Shown here: positions 17,317 to 26,230 of the stretch, piece after piece
Numbering within the stretch: position 1 is the first letter of the stretch
Layout: each line of letters opens with the position of its first letter
Origin: Deltaproteobacteria bacterium
GTDB lineage: Bacteria; Myxococcota_C; UBA6777
NCBI GenBank assembly: GCA_002731275.1
Contig: PCBK01000142.1
Coordinates: 1 to 64,000 of the forward strand
Direction of reading: 5' to 3'
Length of the DNA: 64,000 nt
The notes under the pieces: generated by a model
What the model saw: the letters and a program-made list of their open reading frames with translations, nothing else
What the model was told of the DNA's origin: nothing
The model's database searches: none
Translations under genes and position numbers: made by a program

Positions 17317-18735
17317 TTAGCGGAGAAAATTGATATAGATGAGGTAGAAGATGAGGATCGCGATCATCCCGAGTCCCACTCCGATCGCGCCGTATATCAG
17401 ACTGCGCGAGGAGGAGTTTTTACCAGGTTGGGCGAGAGTTTGTTGAAACAACGGATCCAGATTTCCGGGTTGACTCTCCGTTGGCAAGGATTCATCGCCT
17501 GAAGGATGTGAAAAACCGATTTGAGTAGGCTCAGTGTGGTTGGCACCGTATTCATTGGGTGCATAACCAAACGGAGGTTGGACGGGAGGCAAGGTGCCGG
17601 GCGTCGTCTTCTCGTCGGGAAAAGCAGTCGGATCGTTATAATCAAATGTACCTGCTTCTATCGCCTCTTTCGCAGCTTGCAGCTCCTCCCACATGTGATT
17701 GCCTTCGGAGCTAACGACAGTAGCGTCAAAACCTTCCTCTTCCTCATCGTCAACGCGCAAGACGTTACTGAGGGCATCGTACAGTTCTCGCGCATCTTGA
17801 AACCGTTCGATCGGGTTTTTGGCGAGCGCGCGCCGCATAATTTCTTCAATTCCCGCGGGAAAGTCGCGCTCAGGAGCGATGTCGTGCAGTGGAGGTGGCA
17901 TCCGACGGAGGTGGCGCTCCATGACTTCAACGGGCTTTTTGGCCCCCCAGAAGGGAGGTTGACCACACAGCAATTCGTAGATGATCGCGCCAACGGCGTA
18001 GAGATCAGCCCGGTGATCGACTGGTGCGTCGACGATGATCTGCTCGGGAGCCATGTAGTGTGGTGTTCCGACAACCATCCCAACAGCAGTGAGCTTGCGG
18101 GAATCTTCTGTGAGGAGTGCGATACCAAAGTCAAAGATTTTAAGGATACGCCCGTACAAGCTGCGAGAGTTTTCCTCTGCAATTTGCTGGGGGTTTCCGT
18201 AGATAAGCATCATGTTTTCAGGCTTCAGATCACGGTGGACAATGCCTTGATCGTGCATGAAGCTGAGGGCATCGGTCATTTGATCGACGATCCAAAGGAT
18301 CTCGTCAAAGTCCAGGTACTTTCGACGTTTCCTCTCCCCAAACAGCGTGGAGCCTTCGAGCCACTCCATCTCCATATAGGGGCCGATACCAGGGACATAC
18401 CCGGAGTCGGTGATCGAGACGATGTTTTTGTGGTGCATACCTGCGAGGACTTGCACTTCGCGCTCAAAGCGAGCTTTACTCTCTTCGTCGGTGACCAAAT
18501 CAGCGTGCAACACTTTCACCGCAAAGATCCGCCCCATCGTCGAGTGGACACCTTTATACACGGCTCCGCTGCCACCCAGGCCTATCTTTTCTTTGAGGAT
18601 ACACCGCCCCACCTGGCGACCAATAAACGGGTCTTCCTCATTGAGGAACGAAGCACCACATTTTCCGCAAAACGTGGCGTCCGAAGTGTTACGATGTCCA
18701 CAATTGTCACATTCTTTGAAATCTTGTGCAGACAT
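17317..18735 (-). CDS. Ser/Thr protein kinase, zinc ribbon plus membrane tail anchor
   Basis: A 472-residue protein. Residues 9-30 form a zinc ribbon (CDNCGHRNTSDATFCGKCG). The kinase domain spans about 45-310 and has the P-loop GLGGSGAVYKG, the ATP lysine in FAVKVLH, the catalytic HRDLKPENMM, DFGIAL and YMAPEQ, so it should be active. A Pro/Thr/Glu-rich linker of about 130 residues follows. One hydrophobic helix (LIYGAIGVGLGMIAILIFYLIY) ends five residues from the C-terminus and leaves almost nothing outside. There is thus no periplasmic sensor, and input must come from the cytoplasm or a partner. It heads a leftward run with the PLD gene and dnaE. Confidence 0.93.
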   Translation of the reverse strand: MSAQDFKECDNCGHRNTSDATFCGKCGASFLNEEDPFIGRQVGRCILKEKIGLGGSGAVYKGVHSTMGRIFAVKVLHADLVTDEESKARFEREVQVLAGMHHKNIVSITDSGYVPGIGPYMEMEWLEGSTLFGERKRRKYLDFDEILWIVDQMTDALSFMHDQGIVHRDLKPENMMLIYGNPQQIAEENSRSLYGRILKIFDFGIALLTEDSRKLTAVGMVVGTPHYMAPEQIIVDAPVDHRADLYAVGAIIYELLCGQPPFWGAKKPVEVMERHLRRMPPPLHDIAPERDFPAGIEEIMRRALAKNPIERFQDARELYDALSNVLRVDDEEEEGFDATVVSSEGNHMWEELQAAKEAIEAGTFDYNDPTAFPDEKTTPGTLPPVQPPFGYAPNEYGANHTEPTQIGFSHPSGDESLPTESQPGNLDPLFQQTLAQPGKNSSSRSLIYGAIGVGLGMIAILIFYLIYINFLR

Positions 18736-19064
18736 TCATCATCCTTGTGCAGGTACGCCCCAGCGACGTACATGATTCATCCGCTCTAGCATACTCCAAG
18801 CTAGCAAAAGAAACAACCTTACAATCTCATCAAAAAAAAGTGGAGAAATCTACCATCTCACTTTTTCCGATCAACAGCGCTTGAATCCCTTGTCTTTCAG
18901 TGGTATGTTCCGCGCGTTGTGATTGGGCCTCTACGTTGCACGTCACGCTCCAACGTCGTGCCCCATTGATCAAAGCTGTTACTGAACCACACAGTCACTG
19001 TGTTCGTAAGTTTGCGTGACCAAAAAGGTCTCGCTTTCAATAGATTCAAAAAAGGAGTGTTCTC
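18736..19064 (+). promoter_or_regulatory. gltX promoter and structured leader
   Basis: This 329-base gap separates the divergent kinase and gltX genes. On the plus strand TTGAAT (18881-18886) and TATGTT (18904-18909) are 17 bases apart, a fair sigma-70 match. The leader that would follow is about 150 nt. It can fold as GGGC-ACGTTG paired with CAACGT-GCCC (about 18927-18964), and then ACACAG/CTGTGT near 18992-19006. It ends in AAGGAG seven bases before the gltX ATG. No known riboswitch was recognised. No gene was seen here. Confidence 0.45.
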
Positions 19065-20540
19065 ATGTCAGTTCGCGTACGTTTTGCACCAAGCCCCACA
19101 GGGCAACTCCACGTGGGAGGTTTGCGGACAGCCCTCTATAACTACTTGTTTGCGCGCCAACATGGCGGGACTTTCGTCTTGCGCATCGAAGACACTGACC
19201 GCAAACGGTTTGTCGATGGTGCGACAGAGAAGCTGATCGAGAGCACCAAGTGGGCTGGATTAACATATGATGAAGGTCCACACGCGGGCGGAGAATACGG
19301 CCCATACGTGCAAAGTGAACGGCTTCACCTTTACAAACAGTACGTCGATCAGCTCCTCGAAGAAGGCAAGGCGTACTACGCATTCGACACCCCCGAAGAT
19401 CTCAAAGCAGCACGCGAAAAAGCGATCGAACAAAACCTCTCCGATCGACGCTACAAGCGCGATGAAATGAACAACAGTCTCACATGGTCCGAGGAGAAGG
19501 TGAAGGCCTGGATCGATGAAGGCAACCCCTACGTCATTCGTCTTCAAGTCCCTGACGATCGAGAAGAATACGTGATCCAAGACACGGTCCGTGGTGAAGT
19601 CAAATTTCACAACACACAGGTCGATGACCAAGTCCTCTTGAAAGCCGATGGATTCCCGACCTATCACATGGCGTGTATCGTCGATGACCATCTCATGGGG
19701 ATTACACACGTCATTCGCGGTGAAGAGTGGCTACCAAGTACAGCCAAACACGTCCTCCTTTACGAGATGTTCGGATGGGAACCACCACAATGGGTCCACC
19801 TGCCACTGCTGTACAACACTGATGGTAGCAAGATGTCCAAACGCAAAAAGATCAAGGGCGAGCTTGTACACGTCAACGTCGAGGACTACCAAGAGCTCAA
19901 TTATCAGCCCGAAGCTTTGATCAACTTCCTCGCGCTGCTCGGCTGGAACCCCGGTGATGAGAGAGAATTCTTCCTCCTCGAAGACCTCGTTAAAGAGTTC
20001 TCCCTCGGACGTGTCAACAAATCTGGAGCCATCTTCGACGTCGCAAAGTTCAAGTGGCTTAACGAGCAACATCTCCGACACCTGGACAATACGGCACTCG
20101 CAGCCGCAGTCAAACCACATCTCGAAGCAGCTGACTACAACATCAGCTCGGATGCTTACCTCGAACAAGTCGTAGAGCTGATGAGAGAGCGCATCTCCTT
20201 TTCAGTCGATCTCGTCGAGGCAGGTAAGTACTTCTTCGAGGATCCACAAGAGTACGACAAAAAAACGGTCAAGAAGCGCTGGAAAGCACAATCTGCCGAG
20301 CTCGCCAAAGAATTTGCTGAGAAACTGGAGGCTCTTGAGACCTTCAACGGTGAGTCAATCGAAGCAGCCCTACGTAGCCTCGCAGAGGAAAAAGAGGTGG
20401 GCGCAGGACAATTGATCCACCCCACGCGACTCGCAGTCAGTGGTGTTGGTGGTGGCCCTGGGCTGTTTGAAATGCTCGAAACACTCGGTCAAGAGACATG
20501 TGTTCGACGCCTCCGCAAAGCCGCTGACGAGTTGGGATAA
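19065..20540 (+). CDS. gltX: Glutamyl-tRNA synthetase
   Basis: A 491-residue class I aminoacyl-tRNA synthetase that attaches glutamate to tRNA-Glu in the cytoplasm. The HIGH-type signature is RFAPSPTGQLHVGGLRTA at residues 5-22, and the KMSKR signature is DGSKMSKRKK near 250. The C-terminal 140 residues are the helical anticodon-binding part. The cysteines of the zinc-binding variant (YxCxC) are replaced by YAFD, so it is the zinc-free type. AAGGAG lies seven bases before ATG. Whether it also charges tRNA-Gln cannot be told from sequence by eye. Confidence 0.96.
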   Translation: MSVRVRFAPSPTGQLHVGGLRTALYNYLFARQHGGTFVLRIEDTDRKRFVDGATEKLIESTKWAGLTYDEGPHAGGEYGPYVQSERLHLYKQYVDQLLEEGKAYYAFDTPEDLKAAREKAIEQNLSDRRYKRDEMNNSLTWSEEKVKAWIDEGNPYVIRLQVPDDREEYVIQDTVRGEVKFHNTQVDDQVLLKADGFPTYHMACIVDDHLMGITHVIRGEEWLPSTAKHVLLYEMFGWEPPQWVHLPLLYNTDGSKMSKRKKIKGELVHVNVEDYQELNYQPEALINFLALLGWNPGDEREFFLLEDLVKEFSLGRVNKSGAIFDVAKFKWLNEQHLRHLDNTALAAAVKPHLEAADYNISSDAYLEQVVELMRERISFSVDLVEAGKYFFEDPQEYDKKTVKKRWKAQSAELAKEFAEKLEALETFNGESIEAALRSLAEEKEVGAGQLIHPTRLAVSGVGGGPGLFEMLETLGQETCVRRLRKAADELG

Positions 20541-20683
20541 CCCCTACACCATTCACCGCCCAAGATCCTTCCCCTCTCCCCTTGCCGCCAAACACACAAC
20601 AAGCTATAGATCGACACAACACATCGCACGGATGTGTGAACGACAATGATGTATCATCAGCCCCAAGATATGGAGAATATCAG

Positions 20684-21379
20684 ATGATCCGAACCCTATA
20701 TATCGCCACCCTTTTTTGGCTTCTCCCTGCTCCTCTTGTTGCGCAGACAACCAAGCCACACACAAAACCAGTCGATACTTACGGCCGCGCAGAAGCGTTG
20801 TACAAACAATTTGTCTCCATCGTCCTTCCTAAAAAAGGGGACAAGAAGATGTCTTCGGCGCCCTTTAAACAAAAGCGCGCGTTAGGAAAACAAGCCAAAA
20901 CCCTGTACAAACAGATATTTTTGACACACAGCAAGCAACAGAGAGGTGTGTTCGCGCTCTGTAGAATGGCACAAATAGACGAGCAAGTCGCGCTTTTATA
21001 CAAACGATGGCCTACCCCAAGTGAAGCACAGCTGCGCAAAAAAATCGCAAGCTTGTTCGCGAAAAACCTGAAAAAACGTGGAATTCCACCACAAATGATC
21101 CCCCACATTCTGCAAACAGAACAGATCAAACAGTCTATCGACAAAGTCTACAACAAGGTGAAAGGCTCATTCCAAAAGATCGACAAACAGAGCCAATTAC
21201 AATACTCTCTCTATATGGAGAAGAGCCGCGAGAACAGACGCTCCTGCCTCGACTTGCTGACACAACACAACATCCCCAAAAACAAACAGCCTGCATTTTT
21301 GACACCTCTCCCCTTACTCGATCCCCCCTCTTCCCAGCCCTCCTCCACCAGTCGACCAACATCACAGCCCACCCAATAG
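20684..21379 (+). CDS. Secreted protein of unknown function
   Basis: A 231-residue protein. The start ATG 20684 is chosen because it begins a clear signal peptide (MIRTLYIATLFWLLPAPLVAQ, with cleavage probably after VAQ) and is preceded by a GGAGA-type site. The mature part is basic and mostly helical, with two Cys or so, and ends in a Ser/Thr/Pro/Gln-rich tail. No domain was recognised. A periplasmic location is inferred. It lies between gltX and an LRR-protein gene on the same strand, with no tight operon spacing. Confidence 0.65.
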   Translation: MIRTLYIATLFWLLPAPLVAQTTKPHTKPVDTYGRAEALYKQFVSIVLPKKGDKKMSSAPFKQKRALGKQAKTLYKQIFLTHSKQQRGVFALCRMAQIDEQVALLYKRWPTPSEAQLRKKIASLFAKNLKKRGIPPQMIPHILQTEQIKQSIDKVYNKVKGSFQKIDKQSQLQYSLYMEKSRENRRSCLDLLTQHNIPKNKQPAFLTPLPLLDPPSSQPSSTSRPTSQPTQ

Positions 21380-21450
21380 AACCTTACTGAAAGCGCGTTC
21401 GTCATTGTATGTGATGAGAGCATGACATCCCCCCTACACAGGAGCACATC

Positions 21451-22224
21451 ATGAATCACTTCAGCGAACTCAGGGCGCTGTTGACAGATCCATCTCCCCG
21501 ACATTGGCTCCAACTTATCGACTTATTCGACAAATGGGAACACACCCCTGAGCGCGAACTTGCCCTTCAGTACGCAGAGCAACACCTCAACGCTTGGCCT
21601 TTTCGGTTGCGAAGATATCCCTTCATTCCCATCGATGAGATCCTTGATAAGTCGGCACAATGGGCTCCCTTCAGGCTCGCATTACGTCTGGAACTCTCGC
21701 GCACCTATCCCAACCTCGATCAGCTCACAAAACTCTTCAACTCTCCCATCTCCGAGCGACTCCGAATCCTCGACTTGAGCACCAACCGCCTTCAACATCT
21801 CCCAAACAATCTCAGCAAACTCACGCAGCTTCGCATCCTTCACGTAGATCACAACGAATTGACACAATTTCCAACGTCCTGTGGTGAACTAAAAAAACTT
21901 GAAGAGTTGAAACTCAGCCACAACAAACTCACCTCACTGCCTGAGTCCATTTGCACCTTGGAGCACCTCAAAACACTCTCATTAAGTGTCAATGAGTTGA
22001 TACACATTTCCGAGAACATCAGTGAATGCAAACAACTGGAAGAGCTCTACCTGCGCAACAACCGGCTGACAAACATTAGCAGCAAACTCGCCCAGCTCCC
22101 AAGGCTCCAAGTTTTGACGCTCTCAAACAACCAGTTGCCAGGAGAAAACATCAACCTCTTTGGTCAACAAGAGATCCGCTCGTACTTTCTTCAGCTCAGA
22201 CACGTGACAAGGGCCAGCCGTTAA
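21451..22224 (+). CDS. Leucine-rich-repeat protein
   Basis: A 257-residue protein with no signal peptide. The N-terminal 100 residues are helical (ERELALQYAEQHLNAWPFRLRR). Residues 105-235 hold six bacterial-type LRRs of 23 residues (LRILDLSTNRLQHLPNNLSKLTQ, LEELKLSHNKLTSLPESICTLEH and so on), which form a curved binding surface. No attached enzyme domain is present. Such cytoplasmic LRR proteins are common in large deltaproteobacterial genomes, usually with unknown partners. An AGGAG site precedes ATG 21451 by seven to eight bases. Confidence 0.8.
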   Translation: MNHFSELRALLTDPSPRHWLQLIDLFDKWEHTPERELALQYAEQHLNAWPFRLRRYPFIPIDEILDKSAQWAPFRLALRLELSRTYPNLDQLTKLFNSPISERLRILDLSTNRLQHLPNNLSKLTQLRILHVDHNELTQFPTSCGELKKLEELKLSHNKLTSLPESICTLEHLKTLSLSVNELIHISENISECKQLEELYLRNNRLTNISSKLAQLPRLQVLTLSNNQLPGENINLFGQQEIRSYFLQLRHVTRASR

Positions 22225-22367
22225 GAAACAACACATGGACGAAATGAGCCTCGATACGCGGCCTTTCTCCATCTGAGCGACTCAATCACATCGCGTGATT
22301 GAAGTTGCTCCATCAGTCCAACTCTTCGAACATATGAGGTATTTTTTTATAGAAAGTGCAACGCTAC

Positions 22368-22471
22368 GATCAAGAATGATCTGAACAAGATATAAATGAC
22401 TACATTTCTTTGATCAAGACTGATCTAACTTTCCCCTCACCAGAACCACAACTTGATCAATATTGATCAAG
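22368..22471. promoter_or_regulatory. Three evenly spaced GATCAA-N-TGATC dyads
   Basis: Three partial palindromes lie at 22368-22381 (GATCAAGAATGATC), 22412-22425 (GATCAAGACTGATC) and 22455-22468 (GATCAATATTGATC). They start 44 and 43 bases apart, close to four helical turns. The third is the centre of a perfect 20-bp palindrome, 22452-22471, five bases before the SDR stop. An 8-bp hairpin (TCAATCAC/GTGATTGA, about 22283-22303) lies further left. The array sits between converging genes, an odd place for operators. It could bind a dimeric protein or be a termination or methylation site. Confidence 0.5.
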
Positions 22472-22476
22472 CTCTA

Positions 22477-23328
22477 TCATACAAAGTCAGCCACCCACTC
22501 TTCGGATCGCCTCCAAAGCTCGGATGCAAGGGCTTCATCACGTGCAAGCTTGCTGGGCTTCTTTTGCTTGCATTCATCATAGTAAAGACCAGATTCACCG
22601 GCAACATCAGGAGATGTTGCACAATACAAGGTGGTTTTTGCGCCCTCTTCATTGGAGATCATAAACATTTTAGCGAGGGGACGGATGATACCGGGGATAC
22701 GTCGCCATATATCAGAGGCAACAACGCCTGGATGCAGTGCATAACAGGTCACACCAGAGCCTTCCAATCTTTTGGCCAACTCCTTTGTAAACAATATGTT
22801 ACAGAGCTTGGAGACTTCGTACTCTTTGAGCCCGACGTACGTATCTGTTGCCCCCTTCACCGCGTCCAGATTGAGCGCACCTTTCACGCTGTAATGGGCC
22901 TTACTCGCAACAGTCACAACTCTCGAAGGTGTTGATTTCTTTAGCAATGGAAGCAACAATTGCGTGAACAAAAAGTGACCGAGATGGTTCACCCCAAAAG
23001 CAAGCTCAAATCCCTCTTGCGTTTCCCCTCGGATCGAAGCCACTCCCGCATTGTTGATAAGTACATCCAAGCGCTCTTCAGTGTCGAGAATGTGCGACGC
23101 ACATGTTTTGACTGATGAGAGGGAGGCGAGATCGAGCTTGATAAAGTGAACATCTGAATTTCCCGACTCTTTTTGGACCTCTTCGACAACAGGTAACGCT
23201 TTTTGTTCAGAGCGACAGGCCATCAGAATGCGACCACCGCGTTTGGCCAGCTCTAGCGCAGTCACCTTACCGATCCCTGTATTGGCGCCTGTGATAACGT
23301 AGACTTTTCCCTTGTCTTCTTGTGACAT
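22477..23328 (-). CDS. Short-chain dehydrogenase/reductase, retinol-dehydrogenase-like
   Basis: A 283-residue NAD(P)-dependent oxidoreductase of the classical Rossmann type. The cofactor loop TGANTGIG is at 13-20, NNAG is near 90 and the catalytic YEVSK is near 165. GVNHLGHFLFTQLLLP and the overall pattern resemble the RDH11-14/WWOX group. The start ATG 23328 has AAGGAG with good spacing; longer in-frame starts lack one. The substrate is unknown, probably a lipid-like alcohol or ketone. It reads leftwards and follows the methyltransferase gene by 112 bp; a functional link is not obvious. Confidence 0.88.
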   Translation of the reverse strand: MSQEDKGKVYVITGANTGIGKVTALELAKRGGRILMACRSEQKALPVVEEVQKESGNSDVHFIKLDLASLSSVKTCASHILDTEERLDVLINNAGVASIRGETQEGFELAFGVNHLGHFLFTQLLLPLLKKSTPSRVVTVASKAHYSVKGALNLDAVKGATDTYVGLKEYEVSKLCNILFTKELAKRLEGSGVTCYALHPGVVASDIWRRIPGIIRPLAKMFMISNEEGAKTTLYCATSPDVAGESGLYYDECKQKKPSKLARDEALASELWRRSEEWVADFV

Positions 23329-23440
23329 GCATATCTCCTTGAAGTTCAAAAGATTGAAGTCAGATGTGTACCATACTTGAGAGAAGGATGCGAGAGGCAA
23401 AGATGTGTGGGGCTCATGTGAGGAAAGAACGCGGGATGAA

Positions 23441-24280
23441 TCAGGCAATTTCAGCCATAAATTCGGTCTCTGCAAGTTCTGCTCTGAGGGTCTCGTATCG
23501 CTTAATGGAGAGGTCGAGATACTCGTCCTCTTTTTCGATACCGATGTATCGTCGACCCGTTGCGATCGCCATCAGTCCAGTGGTCGAGCTGCCGTTAAAA
23601 GGATCTAAAACAAGCGCACCTTCGACAGTTGAGGCAGTCACGATCCTTTTGAGCAGAGACAAAGGTTTTTGTGTCGGGTGTTTTCCGAGTTTCTTTTCAG
23701 AAGGACGGGGCTTGCCAAGCGACCACACCGAACGCATTTGCTTATTGGGTTTTTTGAGTTTGTCTTCCTTGTACCACTCGCCATTCTTCATCTCATTGTA
23801 CTGAAAAATGTGTTTTGCTTTCGGGGACTTCATTGCCCAAATCAGCGTCTCGTGACTGGCTGTAAAGTACCGACAGCTCAGGTTTGGTGCGGCGTTGGGC
23901 TTATACCAACAGATGTCGTTGAGGACCTTAAAGCCCGCGAGTTGGATGGCAAATCCACAAGTGTAAATGGAGTGATATGAACCACTTACCCACATTGTCC
24001 CTTCATCTTTCAGCACGCGCTGTGTGGCTTCGATCCAAGAGAAGTGGAACGCGAAGTCAGCCTCGACGCCCTTACTTTTGTCCCAAACGCCCTTGTTTAC
24101 GGGGACACGCTTTCCAGCATGGCATGTAAACCCACCATTGGAGAGTCCATACGGAGGGTCCGCAAAGACCATATCAACGCTTCCCTCCTCAAGGCCATCG
24201 AGAATCTCCCGGCAGTCGCCTTTGTACAGAACAAATTGGCCATCATCGTAGTAGGGTGTGTGTCCATTGATTTTCATCAT
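23441..24280 (-). CDS. Orphan DNA adenine-N6 methyltransferase, beta class
   Basis: A 279-residue S-adenosylmethionine-dependent DNA methylase. The catalytic motif DPPY (41-44) comes before the cofactor motif DPFNGSSTTG (near 224), the order of the beta class. The recognition region lies between (about 60-200). KHPTQKPLSLLKRIV precedes the cofactor motif, as in M.MboIIA/DpnIIB-like enzymes. DPPY rather than SPPY points to adenine-N6. No restriction endonuclease gene is nearby, so it may serve regulation or be an orphan guard. The target sequence cannot be read from the protein. The gene's own upstream region is rich in GATC. Confidence 0.88.
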   Translation of the reverse strand: MMKINGHTPYYDDGQFVLYKGDCREILDGLEEGSVDMVFADPPYGLSNGGFTCHAGKRVPVNKGVWDKSKGVEADFAFHFSWIEATQRVLKDEGTMWVSGSYHSIYTCGFAIQLAGFKVLNDICWYKPNAAPNLSCRYFTASHETLIWAMKSPKAKHIFQYNEMKNGEWYKEDKLKKPNKQMRSVWSLGKPRPSEKKLGKHPTQKPLSLLKRIVTASTVEGALVLDPFNGSSTTGLMAIATGRRYIGIEKEDEYLDLSIKRYETLRAELAETEFMAEIA

Positions 24281-24861
24281 TTTGCCGCTCTCACTTGGTC
24301 AAAAGTCGTGTTCATTCATCTGCTTGAGATGAGTGTCCCAGGTCATTTGTGTTGATTCTATCTCACGTCTTGTTTGCTTCTTCAGTGGGCATTCGCCATG
24401 CTTTTGTTATACACTGAGCAGATCGATGATTGCAAAAAAAAATCATAAAAAACCCTAGTAAAGGGAGAAATCCCAGATCTAAAAGCGATCCAAAATCCCG
24501 ATCTTAAGGCCCATACAGATCTTTCGACTCGACGTCAAAAAAATTGTCAATTTCACCCCAAATGCTCATTTTGTAATACTGCTCATTTGAAACCTTTTGT
24601 GTACAAAGTCTCTCTTGATCTCATTTCGTGATCTCAAAATCACACAAATTCGAGATCAAGCTTACAGATCAACACACAAGCGCAACTCCACCACTTCCAA
24701 TTCATACTGAACAGACAACTGCACAACACAACATATCGTGCATCTTGCTAAAAAGAACATACAAGATATAGTGCACAGACATAAATCAAACAACAAAACG
24801 CAAAAATCCCCGCCACCATCGAGGATACAGACATTCAACAATAAGAAGACACCGAGAAAAA
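24281..24861. other. Noncoding stretch upstream of the methyltransferase gene, GATC-rich
   Basis: No gene was seen in these 581 bases, which are AT-rich. Nine GATC sites crowd into 24421-24670, against roughly one per 250 bases by chance. CTTGATCTC (24614-24622) and its exact complement (24652-24660) form a 9-bp inverted repeat that encloses a second one, GTGAT/ATCAC. This is the only place for the methyltransferase promoter, which must read leftwards, so the repeats may be control sites. 24680-24860 shows nothing recognisable; the YndJ-like gene converges on it. Confidence 0.45.
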
Positions 24862-25863
24862 CTAAGAATGGATGAGTTCAGTGGACTGCGACATAAAAAA
24901 CCAGCCTAGAACACCCGCCCCTACAAAACCAAGCGCGTTAACGAGACCATGATACAACAACATATTCGGAATGGAGATCAAATGCACACCTGCAATCTCG
25001 GCATATGCATATAGGCAGGCAAAACCCATCGCGACGACAGAGCAGAGTGAAGAACAAAACAGTAACACACGCACAAACCATCTCATCCAGAGACTGGAAG
25101 TGGTGACTCTTGAGAGTCCCCAACATACAGTCAACACAGCGAGCGTAAGAACACTTGAGATCAAAAACAACGCCGCAAGGAACTCAACGAGTGGAGAGAG
25201 AGTGATACCAATCGCGATCAAAAAAGGTGCCGCAGTCAATCCAAGCGCTGCGTACATGTACCAACGACGCACTGAGCCACCTTTGTCTGAAAGCAGACGT
25301 CCTAACAACCCTGCGAGGACAGGCGCACTGAAACCTGCATAGTGAAAGTGAACGGCAGTCAATCGAGCGATCACGTGACCATACCCCAGATCATGTCCAG
25401 CCCTTGTGATCACAAACCACATGCCACCAACCAATAGATACAAACAACCTGCATCCACACACATCTCGCCAGAGAGTAACGCTCCCCTGCGCCACCAACG
25501 CTTCCAACCAATGTGGGCAAGCGCTGCGGTCACAAAAAACCACGGACAGGCAAGCGCTGCTCCGACCTTCCCCACAGGAAATGCAAACGCAAAGACACCC
25601 AACCAAGCCGCAAAAGGTGCACAAACGCCGATCCAACTCAGCCAATCGTGCAGATCAGCCTCCGCAAATGTGTCCGTCTTCGCGAAAATCGACAACACCA
25701 AAGGAAACAAAACCAACGGACAAAACAACATCAATCGACCAATCAAGCTCGCTTGCAATGGAAGCTCCGGAAAGAACATCCACACCCCCCAAGCGACACC
25801 ACCAAAGAGACTCCAAAACACATGCCATCGTGGCGACACACCAAGTCTTTTGATTCCAATCAT
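24862..25863 (-). CDS. YndJ-like integral membrane protein
   Basis: A 333-residue very hydrophobic protein with about nine or ten membrane helices. The segment LTAVHFHYAGFSAPVLAGLLGR is characteristic of the YndJ family of bacterial membrane proteins, and the conserved His in HFHYAGF may bind a metal or cofactor. The family's function is not established. The third in-frame ATG (25863, MIGIKRLG) is taken because GGAGA is correctly spaced for it and too close to the earlier ones. It reads leftwards, alone, with a long gap on its downstream side. Confidence 0.7.
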   Translation of the reverse strand: MIGIKRLGVSPRWHVFWSLFGGVAWGVWMFFPELPLQASLIGRLMLFCPLVLFPLVLSIFAKTDTFAEADLHDWLSWIGVCAPFAAWLGVFAFAFPVGKVGAALACPWFFVTAALAHIGWKRWWRRGALLSGEMCVDAGCLYLLVGGMWFVITRAGHDLGYGHVIARLTAVHFHYAGFSAPVLAGLLGRLLSDKGGSVRRWYMYAALGLTAAPFLIAIGITLSPLVEFLAALFLISSVLTLAVLTVCWGLSRVTTSSLWMRWFVRVLLFCSSLCSVVAMGFACLYAYAEIAGVHLISIPNMLLYHGLVNALGFVGAGVLGWFFMSQSTELIHS

Positions 25864-26230
25864 CTTCATTCTCCACAAAAAGTGAGTGCGATCACAACCG
25901 CATCTTTTCTTCCAAACCCAAAGAAGTCAAATCATCCCACCTTCCACAAAAACCGGAACATCAACATGGTAAAATGTGTTTGTGTTGAGCAACAACCGCG
26001 TTCATCTCTCGAAAAGAATATCCAGAGAGAACCACGTAGAGCTCAAAAGATGCGTAAAAAACGCAACGCAACGGCGGAGCAAAACTCATGTGTTCGTAGC
26101 GCTTTTTGACGAACACCCAAAAAAAATGTCAATCACCAGAGATCAGATCACCTCATGGTGGGTCATTCACAATGAGCGAATGAGATCAACATTCAACGAT
26201 GTTTTCGAGACCGGACAAAGGTTCATTTTG

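Noticed and set aside
17521-18789. Plus-strand open frame of 422 codons opposite the kinase gene
   Set aside because: It lies wholly over a clear kinase gene and its product has no family features.
23441-25863. Restriction-modification or defence island
   Set aside because: The methyltransferase stands alone; neighbours are an SDR and a YndJ-like membrane protein, with no nuclease.
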